This document shows positions 39,201-46,900 of a DNA stretch of 64,000 nucleotides, in pieces; position 1 is the stretch's first letter, and the number at the start of each line of letters is the position of its first letter. The notes beneath the pieces are model-generated. The model had not been told where the DNA came from. It made no database searches and saw nothing but the letters and a program-made list of their open reading frames with translations. Where the stretch lies: the NCBI GenBank assembly GCA_034096865.1, contig JAWQFJ010000524.1:1-64000 (forward strand), read 5' to 3'. A program made the position numbers and the translations under genes. Source of the stretch: Theodoxus fluviatilis (taxonomy: Eukaryota; Mollusca; Gastropoda; Cycloneritida; Neritidae).

Positions 39201-40547
39201 CATTGGTCACCCACAGCCAGCCGTCCACCAGCTCATTCTTCACTGTGAAGACGTCTCCCTTCTCAAAGCTGCAGACGAGGGAAAGATATAAGTGTTGTTT
39301 GTAGAGTGACTTATTTTCCACATCTGAGGCTAGAACCACTTTTCACTTCACCTCCAATCCAAAAATTTCTCAATGAATTTCTACTCAATTTGATGAATGA
39401 CACTCAATCACTAAGTTTGTAATTAGTCAACATTTGAAAGTGATCATTTCAAAGGCATGCAGTATCCCCACTTTCACAAAATAAATTGAGTTAGGAAACA
39501 AGTTAACAAATTCTTCAAAGATGAATAATGGGGAAAAAATTATTGGGGTTTTGTCTGCAATGCTATAAATAGTGAGCAATCAAAAATGCACATTTACAGC
39601 TGTACAGGTAAATAAATTGCAGATTAAAATATTCAGTGATAAAGCAGTTCCTTGTGCGAGGGGGCAATCAACTCCCACTATAGACGCCATACTGTAGAGA
39701 CACACCTTATTTCATCTGTGTCTGCCATTTTCTTGTGAGGCAGCATGGCAACAACTCGTCTCTGATCATCCACAGGCTGAAATATTGATGATGACAGTCA
39801 GATACAAGTTAAGTGATATCTACCCCATAGGTGCAGAGTACAGGAGGTATGGTAAGCATATTGGTAGCCATGCAAGTCACATGGAGTCATAAAATAAACC
39901 CAAGCAGTTCATGTCCAACATGTTCTGAAATAAGTCTGTTGAGTTGAGGCAGCCATCCTGCCCTCCACAAATAATTCCATCTGCTCCATTAGAAAAGCTG
40001 CAAGCATGCACAGTGTTTTGAATGCCCTGTCATGTCTAGGTCGATCTTATTCCACAAGCATGGTGCATGCAACCCATCCACCTCAAAAGCATAAAGTTTT
40101 CCTTTTATGTCATAAATTCTCTGGTAAAATCTGTAATATTCTTCACATGACAGATATGGTTAGTCAGCAAATTCAATCATCTAATTTGAATATGCACTCA
40201 TCCAGATTCATATTCTCTCTCCCTCCCTCCCTCCCTCCCTCCCTCTCTCCTCGAACTGGGCTGATGACCTATGCAATAAAGTTTTCATTAGTTTGTTCGT
40301 GTTTTCTCCCCCCCCCCCCCCCCCCCTCTATTTCCCCCCAACCTGTCTTCTTCTTCTTTACAATGGGTCAACAAGGTTCAAGTGTTGGACAAAAACAGGT
40401 GCTTCACAGACCTCTGGTGGTGGGACTGGGTGCTGGAGCTGCTCGCCCTTGAGGAGGTAGGAGTAGCTGGTGTAGTAGCCGATCAGCAGAGACAGCGACT
40501 CAAACTGTCGGCCCCCGATGTAGTAGTCCCCACACATGGCAAGCACT
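18922..40547 (-). CDS. RASA1: RASA1 orthologue (p120 Ras GTPase-activating protein), 21 exons, 5' end incomplete
   Basis: Twenty-one minus-strand exons, all with AG/GT borders and matching phases, splice into one frame of 825 codons ending in TGA. Domain order in this fragment: end of the N-terminal SH2 (1-45), SH3 (about 46-108), C-terminal SH2 (about 118-210), PH (about 255-350), C2 (about 360-460), RasGAP (about 500-760), and a helical tail. This is the unique architecture of RASA1, a cytosolic protein that docks on phosphotyrosine receptors and speeds GTP hydrolysis by Ras. Key residues kept: SH2 arginine in GSFLIRPS, arginine finger R575 in [11 protein letters not shown], and the [12 protein letters not shown] motif (R689). 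Human RASA1 is longer mainly because of its N-terminal Gly/Ala-rich region. The first half of the N-SH2 is missing. A likely first exon lies at 63,156-63,307. The protein looks functional. The introns are crowded with satellites and transposons. Confidence 0.95.
19288..19414. repeat. (GA)n-(GGGA)n-(GA)n repeat in the last RASA1 intron
   Basis: Purine-only compound microsatellite of about 125 bp on the plus strand, so CT-rich on the gene's sense strand. Confidence 0.97.
19486..19520. repeat. C run followed by (CA)n
   Basis: About 22 C residues then CA repeats, 34 nt downstream of the donor at 19553. Confidence 0.93.
19554..19673 (-). CDS. RASA1: RASA1 exon: C-terminal region
   Basis: Encodes [20 protein letters not shown] and onward to ELQELVETQ, matching human ...SRTDLSRDLAALHEIC. 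120 nt, symmetric phase 0. Donor GTAAGG. Confidence 0.94.
19727..19806. repeat. (TAG)n-rich imperfect trinucleotide repeat
   Basis: Imperfect AGTAGT/AATAGT repeat just upstream of the 19554-19673 exon on the sense strand. Confidence 0.85.
20099..20252. repeat. G-rich tracts, potential G-quadruplex
   Basis: Two clusters of G4-G7 runs separated by T or A (20101-20150 and 20212-20245), each with more than four runs close together. Confidence 0.8.
21063..21140 (-). CDS. RASA1: RASA1 exon: end of RasGAP
   Basis: Encodes [20 protein letters not shown] then FLDELS, matching human EPYMEGVNPFIKSNK. Donor GTAAGT. A long polypurine tract lies about 100 nt upstream in the preceding intron. Confidence 0.95.
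21238..21635. repeat. Polypurine GGA/G-run tract of about 400 bp
   Basis: Almost purely A and G on the plus strand, made of GGA units and long G runs. On the sense strand it forms a huge pyrimidine tract within the intron before the 21063-21140 exon. Confidence 0.96.
21840..21928 (-). CDS. RASA1: RASA1 exon: RasGAP
   Basis: Encodes [20 protein letters not shown] then ANLVESGTK, the LxLVAKxxQNLAN block of RasGAPs. Donor GTGACG. Confidence 0.95.
22493..22560 (-). CDS. RASA1: RASA1 exon: RasGAP FLR motif
   Basis: Encodes [20 protein letters not shown] then VS. This holds the RasGAP fingerprint FLRxxCPAI, whose Arg stabilises the finger loop. Donor GTAAGT. Confidence 0.96.
22801..22887 (-). CDS. 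RASA1: RASA1 exon: RasGAP
   Basis: Encodes [20 protein letters not shown] then ATVKTRVV, very close to human TLRYIYGCLQKSVQHKWP. Donor GTAAGT. Confidence 0.95.
23655..23770 (-). CDS. RASA1: RASA1 exon: RasGAP
   Basis: Encodes [20 protein letters not shown] then [18 protein letters not shown]. Acceptor TGCAG, donor GTGAGT, exit phase 2. Confidence 0.93.
23817..23890. repeat. (CA)n microsatellite near a RASA1 acceptor
   Basis: CA repeat with TA interruptions, 47 to 120 nt upstream of the acceptor of the 23655-23770 exon on the sense strand. Confidence 0.95.
23897..24831 (+). mobile_element. Candidate solo LTR in a RASA1 intron
   Basis: A non-repetitive block is embedded between two CA repeats. 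It starts TGTTACGG; TACAC occurs just before it and again at its right edge (possible 5-bp target duplication). The interior has promoter-like ATTGG and GACGTG motifs similar to the LTR at 31,832. The right end (...GTGATA) lacks the usual CA, so the boundaries are uncertain. Confidence 0.35.
24835..25664. repeat. Long (CA)n region with CCACAAC and CCACAGC interruptions
   Basis: About 830 bp of CA-rich repeat. From 25160 onward, larger units (CATCCACAACCACACACA variants) recur as a higher-order minisatellite. Confidence 0.96.
25683..25825 (-). CDS. RASA1: RASA1 exon: RasGAP catalytic segment with arginine finger
   Basis: Encodes [20 protein letters not shown] and onward to DSKQSCE. R575 of the fragment in [11 protein letters not shown] corresponds to the human arginine finger. 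Donor GTGAGT. A CA/GT repeat of about 830 bp begins about 20 nt downstream of it on the sense strand. Confidence 0.96.
26013..26326. mobile_element. hAT-like MITE with 12-bp terminal inverted repeats
   Basis: Starts CAGACCTGCCAA and ends TTGGCAGGTCTG, an exact 12-bp inverted pair. GGAGAG directly flanks both ends (26007-26012, 26327-26332). GTAGCAT subterminal motifs occur near both ends. It is 314 bp and non-coding. The CAGACCTGCC end is a form I know from hAT elements, although hAT elements normally leave 8-bp duplications. Confidence 0.7.
26430..26941 (+). mobile_element. Solo LTR, 512 bp, with perfect 5-bp target duplication
   Basis: Begins TGTCACGA and ends TCGTGACA, an exact 8-bp inverted pair with canonical TG...CA ends. 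AACAT flanks both sides (26425-26429, 26942-26946). A TATAAATA box lies at 26629-26636 in plus orientation. Lies within a RASA1 intron, antisense to the gene. No internal coding region, so it is a recombination-derived solo LTR. Confidence 0.85.
26629..26636 (+). promoter_or_regulatory. TATA box of the solo LTR
   Basis: TATAAATA within the LTR, downstream of an ATTGG motif at 26604-26608. It could drive antisense transcription in the RASA1 intron. Confidence 0.5.
27032..27370 (-). CDS. RASA1: RASA1 exon: end of C2 and first part of RasGAP
   Basis: The largest coding exon, 339 nt. It runs from [12 protein letters not shown] through [20 protein letters not shown] to [20 protein letters not shown] and EMEIHKE. 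Matches the C2-GAP junction of RASA1. It carries a Gly/Lys insert (SAGGGKGEL). Locally GC-rich compared with its introns. Confidence 0.95.
27414..27590. repeat. (GGAT)n/(GGGT)n repeat
   Basis: Imperfect tetranucleotide repeat starting 44 nt upstream of the acceptor of the 27032-27370 exon on the sense strand. The Ile-His-Pro-Ser reading frames over it are artefacts. Confidence 0.95.
28400..28476 (-). CDS. RASA1: RASA1 exon: C2 domain
   Basis: Encodes [20 protein letters not shown] then RDTEI, matching the human DLPPDINRFEITLSNKTKK region. Acceptor CTCAG, donor GTAAGT. Confidence 0.92.
28801..29160. repeat. 60-bp minisatellite, exactly six copies
   Basis: Six 60-bp units with only a few substitutions. 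The array ends at 29160, directly next to the donor hexamer of the C2 exon (29161-29166). The [13 protein letters not shown] frame over it is antisense and not a gene. Confidence 0.97.
29167..29408 (-). CDS. RASA1: RASA1 exon: PH C-terminal helix and C2 domain
   Basis: Begins [10 protein letters not shown] (PH C-terminal helix with its conserved Trp), then the C2 domain with [20 protein letters not shown] and [13 protein letters not shown], a C2 signature. Donor GTGAGT. A six-copy 60-bp repeat starts immediately after the donor hexamer. Confidence 0.95.
29705..29792 (-). CDS. RASA1: RASA1 exon: end of PH domain
   Basis: Encodes [10 protein letters not shown], a run of five Asn, then [14 protein letters not shown]. 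The Asn run sits where human has QHFSEEH. Donor GTAAGT. Confidence 0.92.
29996..30081 (-). CDS. RASA1: RASA1 exon: PH domain
   Basis: Encodes [20 protein letters not shown] then PVHDSFFG. The KPKGLxxL and VHDSxFG stretches match human RASA1 closely. Exit phase 2. Donor GTAAGA. Confidence 0.94.
30464..30546 (-). CDS. RASA1: RASA1 exon: PH domain
   Basis: Encodes [20 protein letters not shown] then YYFENEK, the beta2-beta3 region of the PH fold. Donor GTAAAG. Confidence 0.93.
31192..31348 (-). CDS. RASA1: RASA1 exon: SH2-PH linker and PH start
   Basis: An acidic linker ([15 protein letters not shown]...SDIYASIP) leads into the first PH strand [10 protein letters not shown], matching human GYLLKKG. 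Phase 0 in, phase 1 out. Donor GTGGGT. Confidence 0.93.
31832..33112 (+). mobile_element. Solo LTR, about 1.28 kb, inserted into a CA microsatellite
   Basis: Starts TGTGGCGAGAT and ends ATCTCGTAACA; the ends are inverted repeats with two mismatches. Both flanks are CA repeat, so a CACAC duplication is compatible but uninformative. Inside are inverted CCAAT boxes (ATTGG at 32212 and 32283) beside two GACGTGTG motifs, and a TATATAA at 32369-32375. Promoter orientation is plus, antisense to RASA1. Confidence 0.7.
32369..32375 (+). promoter_or_regulatory. TATA box of the 1.28-kb LTR
   Basis: TATATAA preceded within about 160 bp by two GACGTGTGATTGG modules (CRE-like plus inverted CCAAT), a plausible polymerase II LTR promoter. 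Confidence 0.5.
33203..33238. repeat. (CA)n microsatellite
   Basis: CA run about 90 nt downstream of the donor of the 33327-33402 exon on the sense strand. Confidence 0.95.
33327..33402 (-). CDS. RASA1: RASA1 exon: end of C-terminal SH2
   Basis: Encodes [20 protein letters not shown] then SPVIR. Donor GTAAGT, exit phase 0. The downstream intron contains a CA repeat and a solo LTR. Confidence 0.93.
33736..33880 (-). CDS. RASA1: RASA1 exon: core of C-terminal SH2
   Basis: Encodes [20 protein letters not shown] and onward to GGKSYE. It contains the phosphotyrosine-binding arginine of the FLxRPS motif. Donor GTAAGG. A 66-bp duplication starts 18 nt upstream of its acceptor. Confidence 0.95.
33898..34029. 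repeat. 66-bp tandem duplication beside a RASA1 acceptor
   Basis: Two near-identical 66-bp units (starting 33898 and 33964). The first lies 18 nt from the acceptor of the C-SH2 core exon, so it may overlap the branch-point region. Confidence 0.92.
34277..34364. repeat. (TGAA)n microsatellite
   Basis: About 21 uninterrupted tetranucleotide units. Confidence 0.97.
34569..34653 (-). CDS. RASA1: RASA1 exon: start of C-terminal SH2
   Basis: Encodes [20 protein letters not shown] then EAIERLRL. It matches the human linker and SH2 start (WFHGKISKQEA), with Y in place of the usual W. Phase 0 in, phase 1 out. Donor GTAACT. Confidence 0.9.
35158..39080. repeat. 63/60-bp minisatellite, about 63 copies, in a RASA1 intron
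   Basis: Units of 63 bp alternate with a 60-bp form lacking one AAG triplet (about 46 and 17 copies). Substitution variants include GTG/GAG, AC/GC, GGTT/GGCT, CAG/CAT and ACT/GCT. Because every length variant is a multiple of three, two plus frames and one minus frame stay open for up to about 4 kb, with 20/21-residue repeats such as [20 protein letters not shown]. The array lies between the SH3 and C-SH2 exons, with degenerate units at both edges. The open frames are best read as a by-product of unit length, not as a gene. Confidence 0.97.
39151..39268 (-). CDS. RASA1: RASA1 exon: rest of SH3
   Basis: Encodes [20 protein letters not shown] and onward to VEDL. The SH3 signature W and the acidic RT/n-Src region are present. 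A PAP insert relative to human makes the end look like a classic SH3 ([11 protein letters not shown]). Donor GTCAGT. The next intron holds the 63-bp minisatellite. Confidence 0.95.
39706..39776 (-). CDS. RASA1: RASA1 exon: start of SH3
   Basis: Encodes [20 protein letters not shown] and DEI, parallel to the human SH3 start. Acceptor TTTCAG, donor GTGTGT, exit phase 2. Confidence 0.92.
40215..40326. repeat. (CCCT)n tract and C run
   Basis: CCCT repeats at 40219-40243 and an 18-C run at 40309-40326, in the intron after the N-SH2 exon. Confidence 0.9.
40412..40547 (-). CDS. RASA1: RASA1 exon: second half of N-terminal SH2
   Basis: Encodes [20 protein letters not shown]... to PVPPPE, matching the end of the human N-SH2 ([13 protein letters not shown]). 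The first base completes an Arg codon from the missing upstream exon. The donor is GTCTGT, a weak site, and the exit phase is 0. Confidence 0.9.
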
Positions 40548-41117
40548 CTGCAGCAGAGCATGATACACAACACATCGTCACGAGGTGCTGGCAACTGCTC
40601 CCCCACCTGCATGGCAGTGCTTTCTTGCAGCTACACTCCTAGAAAATTGGACAACATATCTACCTTATGTAGTGCCGTAAAGCCAAACATTGATCTCATT
40701 TGCAGCAGCTACCAGCATGCACCAGTGGTGAGCCTGCCCGTCAGACAAGCAGGAACTTGAGGAATGATTCCTCGGCTGTGACCTTTGGTTACCACATCAT
40801 CACACTGCTCTTGTGGCAACCACGAGTGAAATTTCTCAAAAATAATTTCACTTGCACTCATCACGTTGACAATAGAGACTGGTTTTGTTGTTATTATTAT
40901 TGTTATTACCTGCTAGTCACCTTTGTGGCAAGTTGCAAATATCCTAAAATATTACAAGTATGCATAGTGGTTTTAATGTAGAATCTTACAACTGCACACA
41001 GAACTCAAGACTCCTTTGCAGTTGACTCTCTGGTAACCAGGCCAATTGATAGCTCATGCTCTACATGCACTTGATGATGTGTCCCCTACCAACAGGATGT
41101 ACAGTCATGGACCACTC

Positions 41118-43768
41118 AGGGTTCGTACAGGTTTTTAGATACAAAATTCCATGACTTTTCCATGACTTTCCATGACCTTCAACAACTTTTTCCATGACCT
41201 AGCGTACTGTGATACATGACAATTTTAAAGAGAAAAGTGTATGGCGCACGACCAAACTCACGCACAATACACCCGTTGTAAAAAAAAATATAATTCTTTT
41301 TATTATTTTTACAGCAAATTGATTCAAAAACTGACAAATGCAGAACATTTTCAAACAAGTACTCCTTAAAATGATGATACTTTTGTCCCAAATTGTCTGG
41401 TGCTTCAACGATTAACGCACGCTGAATGTGGTAATCGAGCACGCGTCTACACAACGCCATTGCGGTCCGATGTACACACAGACAGGTGGAAAATTTCCGC
41501 CTGTTTTCTCCTTTCAAGCGCACAATCCTAGACAAAAAGTAGATTCATCGTACATTAACATCGAATATAGCGTTGGAAGGGGGAAATCTTGTAGAATCCG
41601 AGGGTGTCTGTACGAAATTGATCGGAAGAGCGGGAGTGAGCAAATTTTAACAATATGTCCGATGACGTTCGAACTTTCATCCATAACTCGTCTTTCGATT
41701 TTCACCGGAAGTTCAAACATACACCGAACGAAAGAGCAATCTTTCCTCTAATGAGTAGTAAAGTTTCAACTTGATCAAACGAGAAACTTCGATGGACGAG
41801 TGTTTAGAAGAGACCAACCCGAGTCGCGAAATGCAAACTCCGTCGAGCCACCGCGAGTCGGTAGTGGCGGAGGGTGTTTTTTTTACGTAATCGGCTTGTA
41901 TGTTCTCAGCGGAAATAAGACGGATTAACACAAAACTACACGACACATGTTCTTGAAACCTTCTGCTTCATAAACAACTTTCATTCTTGTTTTTATTCAC
42001 AATATTTTGTGGATTGTCCACAATTAGCCATGAAAGAGAAGTGGTATTCACGGTATTGCCGAGTGCATTTTGGCTAGTACTGTAGTAGTGCAAAGATTTG
42101 ATACAAATTACCACGGAATCCTACCACTAGTTTAAAAAAATTTGACAACTCAGAAAGACTTTCATCTTTCATGTTACATTAGTATTTTGTGTTATTGATA
42201 TGTTCGAATCCTAGAAAAAGTGGATTCTATCGAACCGACGGCCACTTCCGGTCTGATGAAATTTCTTCGAACATCGCGTGCGGCGTCTATTTAGCACTCG
42301 CTGAAGGTCCCGATTTCTGCAATACTTTTTCCAATATGTGCAAAATATTGCAATAAATATCTTCCTAAATGATTGTTCTAGCATAAACTGAAACAAAAAC
42401 CCCAATAAACTAACCGATTTCAGCTGATTTGTCCGTCAAAATCGCATCTGCGCCGTCACGCTCTTACTCGCCATTGTGTGATTTTGACGGTCATGCTATT
42501 TACCGAAATGGCGCTAATGTCTTCGAAATGTCTTAGAAATGAGCATATATATCGTTATCCCCTTCTTGAATATGATATATTTAAGCTATTCTAATTAAAC
42601 CAGAACTATATTTGACCAAATTACGTTAGAAACAGCAACATTTTGAAACAGACATGCAGTCGCCATTTCGATCCAGCGCCAAATGGTAAATAGCAAAATC
42701 GGACATGGATATCCAGCTGTTTCTTCTGAAGTTCAGCATTCAGGGACTCATCAAAGAGCAGCACCAGAGATTCAGAAGACCGGGCCTTTGCCTTGAGCAT
42801 GTCTAAGAAATGTGGCCCCAGACCAAACGTTGTCAAGTACCGGGCTTTGCTTTCACTCAAGGCAAACTTGGAGGCGATGACACTGTCGGGAAACATGCGA
42901 CGGAACAGCTCGTTCATTCCTTTGGTACTGGAGAATGAGAAGTGGGAGATGACCATTTTCAAAGTCCACAAAATTTCTGCTTTCAGTGTATCCTCTGTTG
43001 TCAAGAAAGTGTCAATCCCAGTAGATCTACTGCCACTGCCAGTGGGTGCAGGCCTAGTTTCGACCGGCGTTGCAGCGCCAGCTGGAACCACCACCTTTGA
43101 AGCACTCTCTGTCTCAGCATTTTTTGCAGTTTGAACAAAATCTGATATTCGTGTTTGACGTTTGCTCTTTTCTTCTTGGTGTTTTTTAGCACGCGCCTGG
43201 TGCGCGACACCTTTCGTGTGGCTTTTCAACGCTGCCGCTCCCAAGTTGGATACATCAAAGTCTTTTTCACAAAATCGCCACTTTGCCATCCCATCCACTC
43301 TCGCTCGCATGACCCACTCACGGTATTCAGGGTCTCCTGTCCAAGAGTCTTGAAAGCGACACTTTCCAGGCATGATGATAATCTGATTCTCAAAGAAACA
43401 CTGCACCACAAACAAAACAATCTCTTTTCACTCTGTCCTCGTTTGAACCAACTGACCGGACCGGCGTGGAAATGAAACGAGGTCACCTAGCCAAAGAACC
43501 AATCAGGAAGCAGAAGGCACACGAGCCTTCAGAATTAACCAATGGGATGCAAGGGCACGTTTTCCTGACGTGCTCAGCGTTTAAAATTAGATTCAGAGTA
43601 TCGCGCGAAGCACAGCCTAGAAAACGTCTTTTTTTCTTTCTTTTTTTTTCTTTCTTAAATTCCATGACTTTCCATGACCTAAGTTGAAATTTCATGACTT
43701 TCCAGGCCTGGAAAATGAAAAATCAAATTCCATGACTTTCCAGGTTTTCCATGACCTGTACGAACCCT
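41118..43768 (-). mobile_element. Internally deleted hAT transposon with intact ends
   Basis: Terminal inverted repeat AGGGTTCGTACAGGT at 41118 and its exact complement ending at 43768. The 8-bp duplication GACCACTC lies at 41110-41117 and 43769-43776, diagnostic for hAT. Both subterminal regions carry CCATGACTTT repeats. The interior encodes only the N-terminal part of a transposase (separate entry). Confidence 0.92.
42621..43373 (-). pseudogene. hAT transposase, N-terminal fragment
   Basis: The open frame from the Met at 43373 encodes a BED-like zinc-finger region (CEKDFDVSNLGAAALKSH), a low-complexity linker, then the conserved stretch AEILWTLKMVISHFSFSS, MFPDSVIASKF and LVLLFDESLNAELQKKQLD seen in a hAT subfamily. 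It then stops making sense after DIHVRF. Most of the catalytic domain and the C-terminal dimerisation domain are absent, so it cannot encode an active enzyme. It is on the same strand as RASA1, inside its 5' intron. Confidence 0.75.
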
Positions 43769-43957
43769 GACCACTCCATGGACAGCCTCCACTCCACGGG
43801 CAACAGTCAGCCTGATTCCAACTCAAAGTCACACCAATGCTTATTCATACTTCAATCTACTTCCCTGCCCCCACAGACTCCTCACTTGACTCCAGGCTGG
43901 GAGCGGTAATGCTGGTAAATATCCTACCAAAGCTGCAGTCCTAGGGCACCACACCCA

Positions 43958-46900
43958 CTGAGCACTGCCAATGCTAGCCACAATGAGACTGCCAATGCTA
44001 GCCACAATGAGACTGCCAATGCTAGCCACAAAGAGCACAGCAAATGCTAGCCACAAAGAGCACAGCAAATGCTAGCCACAATGAGACTGCAAATGCTAGC
44101 CACAATGAGACCAAATGCTAGCCACAAAGAGCACAGCAAATGCTAGCCACAATGAGACTGCCAATGCTAGCCACAATGAGACTGCCAATGCTAGCCACAT
44201 TGAGACTGCCAATGCTAGCCACAATGAGACTGCAAATGCTAGCCACATTGAGACTGCCAATGCTAGCCACAATGAGACTGCAAATGCTAGCCACAATGAG
44301 ACCAAATGCTAGCTACAAAGAGCACTGCAAATGCTAGCCACAATGAGACTGCCAATGCTAGCCACAATGAGACTGCCAATTCTAGCCACAATGAGACTGC
44401 CAATGCTAGCCACAATGAGACTGCCAATGCTAGCCACAAAGAGCACAGCAAATGCTAGCCACAATGAGACTGCCAATGCTAGCCACATTGAGACAGCAAA
44501 TGCTAGCCACAATGAGCACAGCAAATGCTAGCCACAATGAGACTGCCAATGCTAGCCACAAAGAGCACAGCAAATGCTAGCCACAATGAGACTGCCAATG
44601 CTAGCCACAATGAGACTGCCAATGCTAGCCACAAAGAGCACTGCCCATGCTAGCCACAATGAGACTGCCAATGCTAGCCACAATGAGACTGCCAATGCTA
44701 GCCACAATGAGACTGCCAATGCTAGCCACAAAGAGCACTGCCCATGCTAGCCACAATGAGACAGCAAATGCTAGCCACAAAGAGCACTGCCCATGCTAGC
44801 TACAAAGAGCACAGCAAATGCTAGCCACAATGAGACAGCAAATGCTAGCCACAATGAGACAGCAAATGCTAGCCACAAAGAGCACTGCCCATGCTAGCTA
44901 CAAAGAGCACAGCAAATGCTAGCCACATTGAGACAGCAAATGCTAGCCACAATGAGACAGCAAATGCTAGCCACAATGAGACTGCAAATGCTAGCCACAA
45001 TGAGAACAGCAAATGCTAGCCACAATGAGACTGCCAATGCTAGCCACAATGAGCACAGCAAATGCTAGCCACAATGAGACTGCAAATGCTAGCCACAATG
45101 AGACAGCAAATGCTAGCCACAATGAGACAGCAAATGCTAGCCACAATGAGACTGCAAATGCTAGCCACAATGAGCACAGCAAATGCTAGCCACAATGAGA
45201 CAGCAAATGCTAGCCACAATGAGACAGCAAATGCTAGCCACAATGAGACTGCAAATGCTAGCTACAAAGAGCACAGCAAGTGCTAGCCACAATGAGACAG
45301 CAAATGCTAGCCACAATGAGACAGCCAATGCTAGCCACAAAGAGCACTGCCCATGCTAGCCACAATGAGCACAGCAAATGCTAGCCACAATGAGACAGCA
45401 AATGCTAGCCACAATGAGACAGCAAATGCTAGCCACAAAGAGCACTGCCCATGCTAGCTACAAAGAGCACAGCAAATGCTAGCCACAATGAGCACAGCAA
45501 ATGCTAGCCACAATGAGACTGCCAATGCTAGCCACAATGAGCACAGCAAATGCTAGCCACATTGAGACAGCAAATGCTAGCCACAATGAGCACTGCAAAT
45601 GCTAGCCACAAAGAGCACTGCCCATGCTAGCTACAAAGAGCACAGCAAATGCTAGCCACAATGAGACAGCAAATGCTAGCCACAAAGAGCACTGCCCATG
45701 CTAGCTACAAAGAGCACAGCAAATGCTAGCCACAATGAGCACAGCAAATGCTAGCCACAATGAGCACAGCAAATGCTAGCCACAATGAGCACAGCAAATG
45801 CTAGCCACAAAGAGCACTGCCCATGCTAGCTACAAAGAGCACAGCAAATGCTAGCCACAATGAGACAGCAAATGCTAGCCACAAAGAGCACTGCCCATGC
45901 TAGCTACAAAGAGCACAGCAAATGCTAGCCACAATGAGCACAGCAAATGCTAGCCACAATGAGACAGCAAATGCTAGCCACAAAGAGCACTGCCCATGCT
46001 AGCTACAAAGAGCACAGCAAATGCTAGCCACAATGAGACAGCAAATGCTAGCCACAAAGAGCACTGCCCATGCTAGCTACAATGAGACAGCAAATGCCAG
46101 CCACATTGAGACAGCAAATGCTAGCCACAATGAGACTGCCAATGCTAGCCACAATGAGCACAGCAAATGCTAGCCACAATGAGACAGCAAATGCTAGCCA
46201 CAATGAGCACTGCCAATGCTAGCCACAAAGAGCACAGCAAATGCTAGCCACAATGAGACTGCCAATGCTAGCCACAATGAGACAGCAAATGCTAGCCACA
46301 ATGAGACTGCAAATGCTAGCCACAATGAGACTGCAAATGCTAGCTACAATGAGCACAGCAAATGCTAGCCACAATGAGCACAGCAAATGCTAGCCACAAT
46401 GAGACTGCAAATGCTAGCCACAATGAGACTGCCAATGCTAGCCACAATGAGCACAGCAAATGCTAGCCACAAAGAGCACAGCAAATGCTAGCCACAATGA
46501 GATACCAAATGCTAGCCACAATGAGACTGCCAATGCTAGCCACAAAGAGCACAGCAAATGCTAGCCACAATGAGACTGCAAATGCTAGCCACAAAGAGCA
46601 CAGCAAATGCTAGCCACAATGAGACAGCAAATGCTAGCCACAATGAGACAGCAAATGCTAGCCACAATGAGACAGCAAATGCTAGCCACAAAGAGCACTG
46701 CCAATGCTTAAGCCACAAAGAGCACTGCCAATGCTAGCCATAAAGAGCACTGCCAATGCTAGCCACAATGAGACTGCCAATGCTAGCCACAATGAGCACA
46801 GCAAATGCTAGCCACAAAGAGCACTGCCAATGCTAGCCACAATGAGCACAGCAAATGCTAGCCACAATGAGACTGCCAATGCTAGCCACAATGAGCACAG

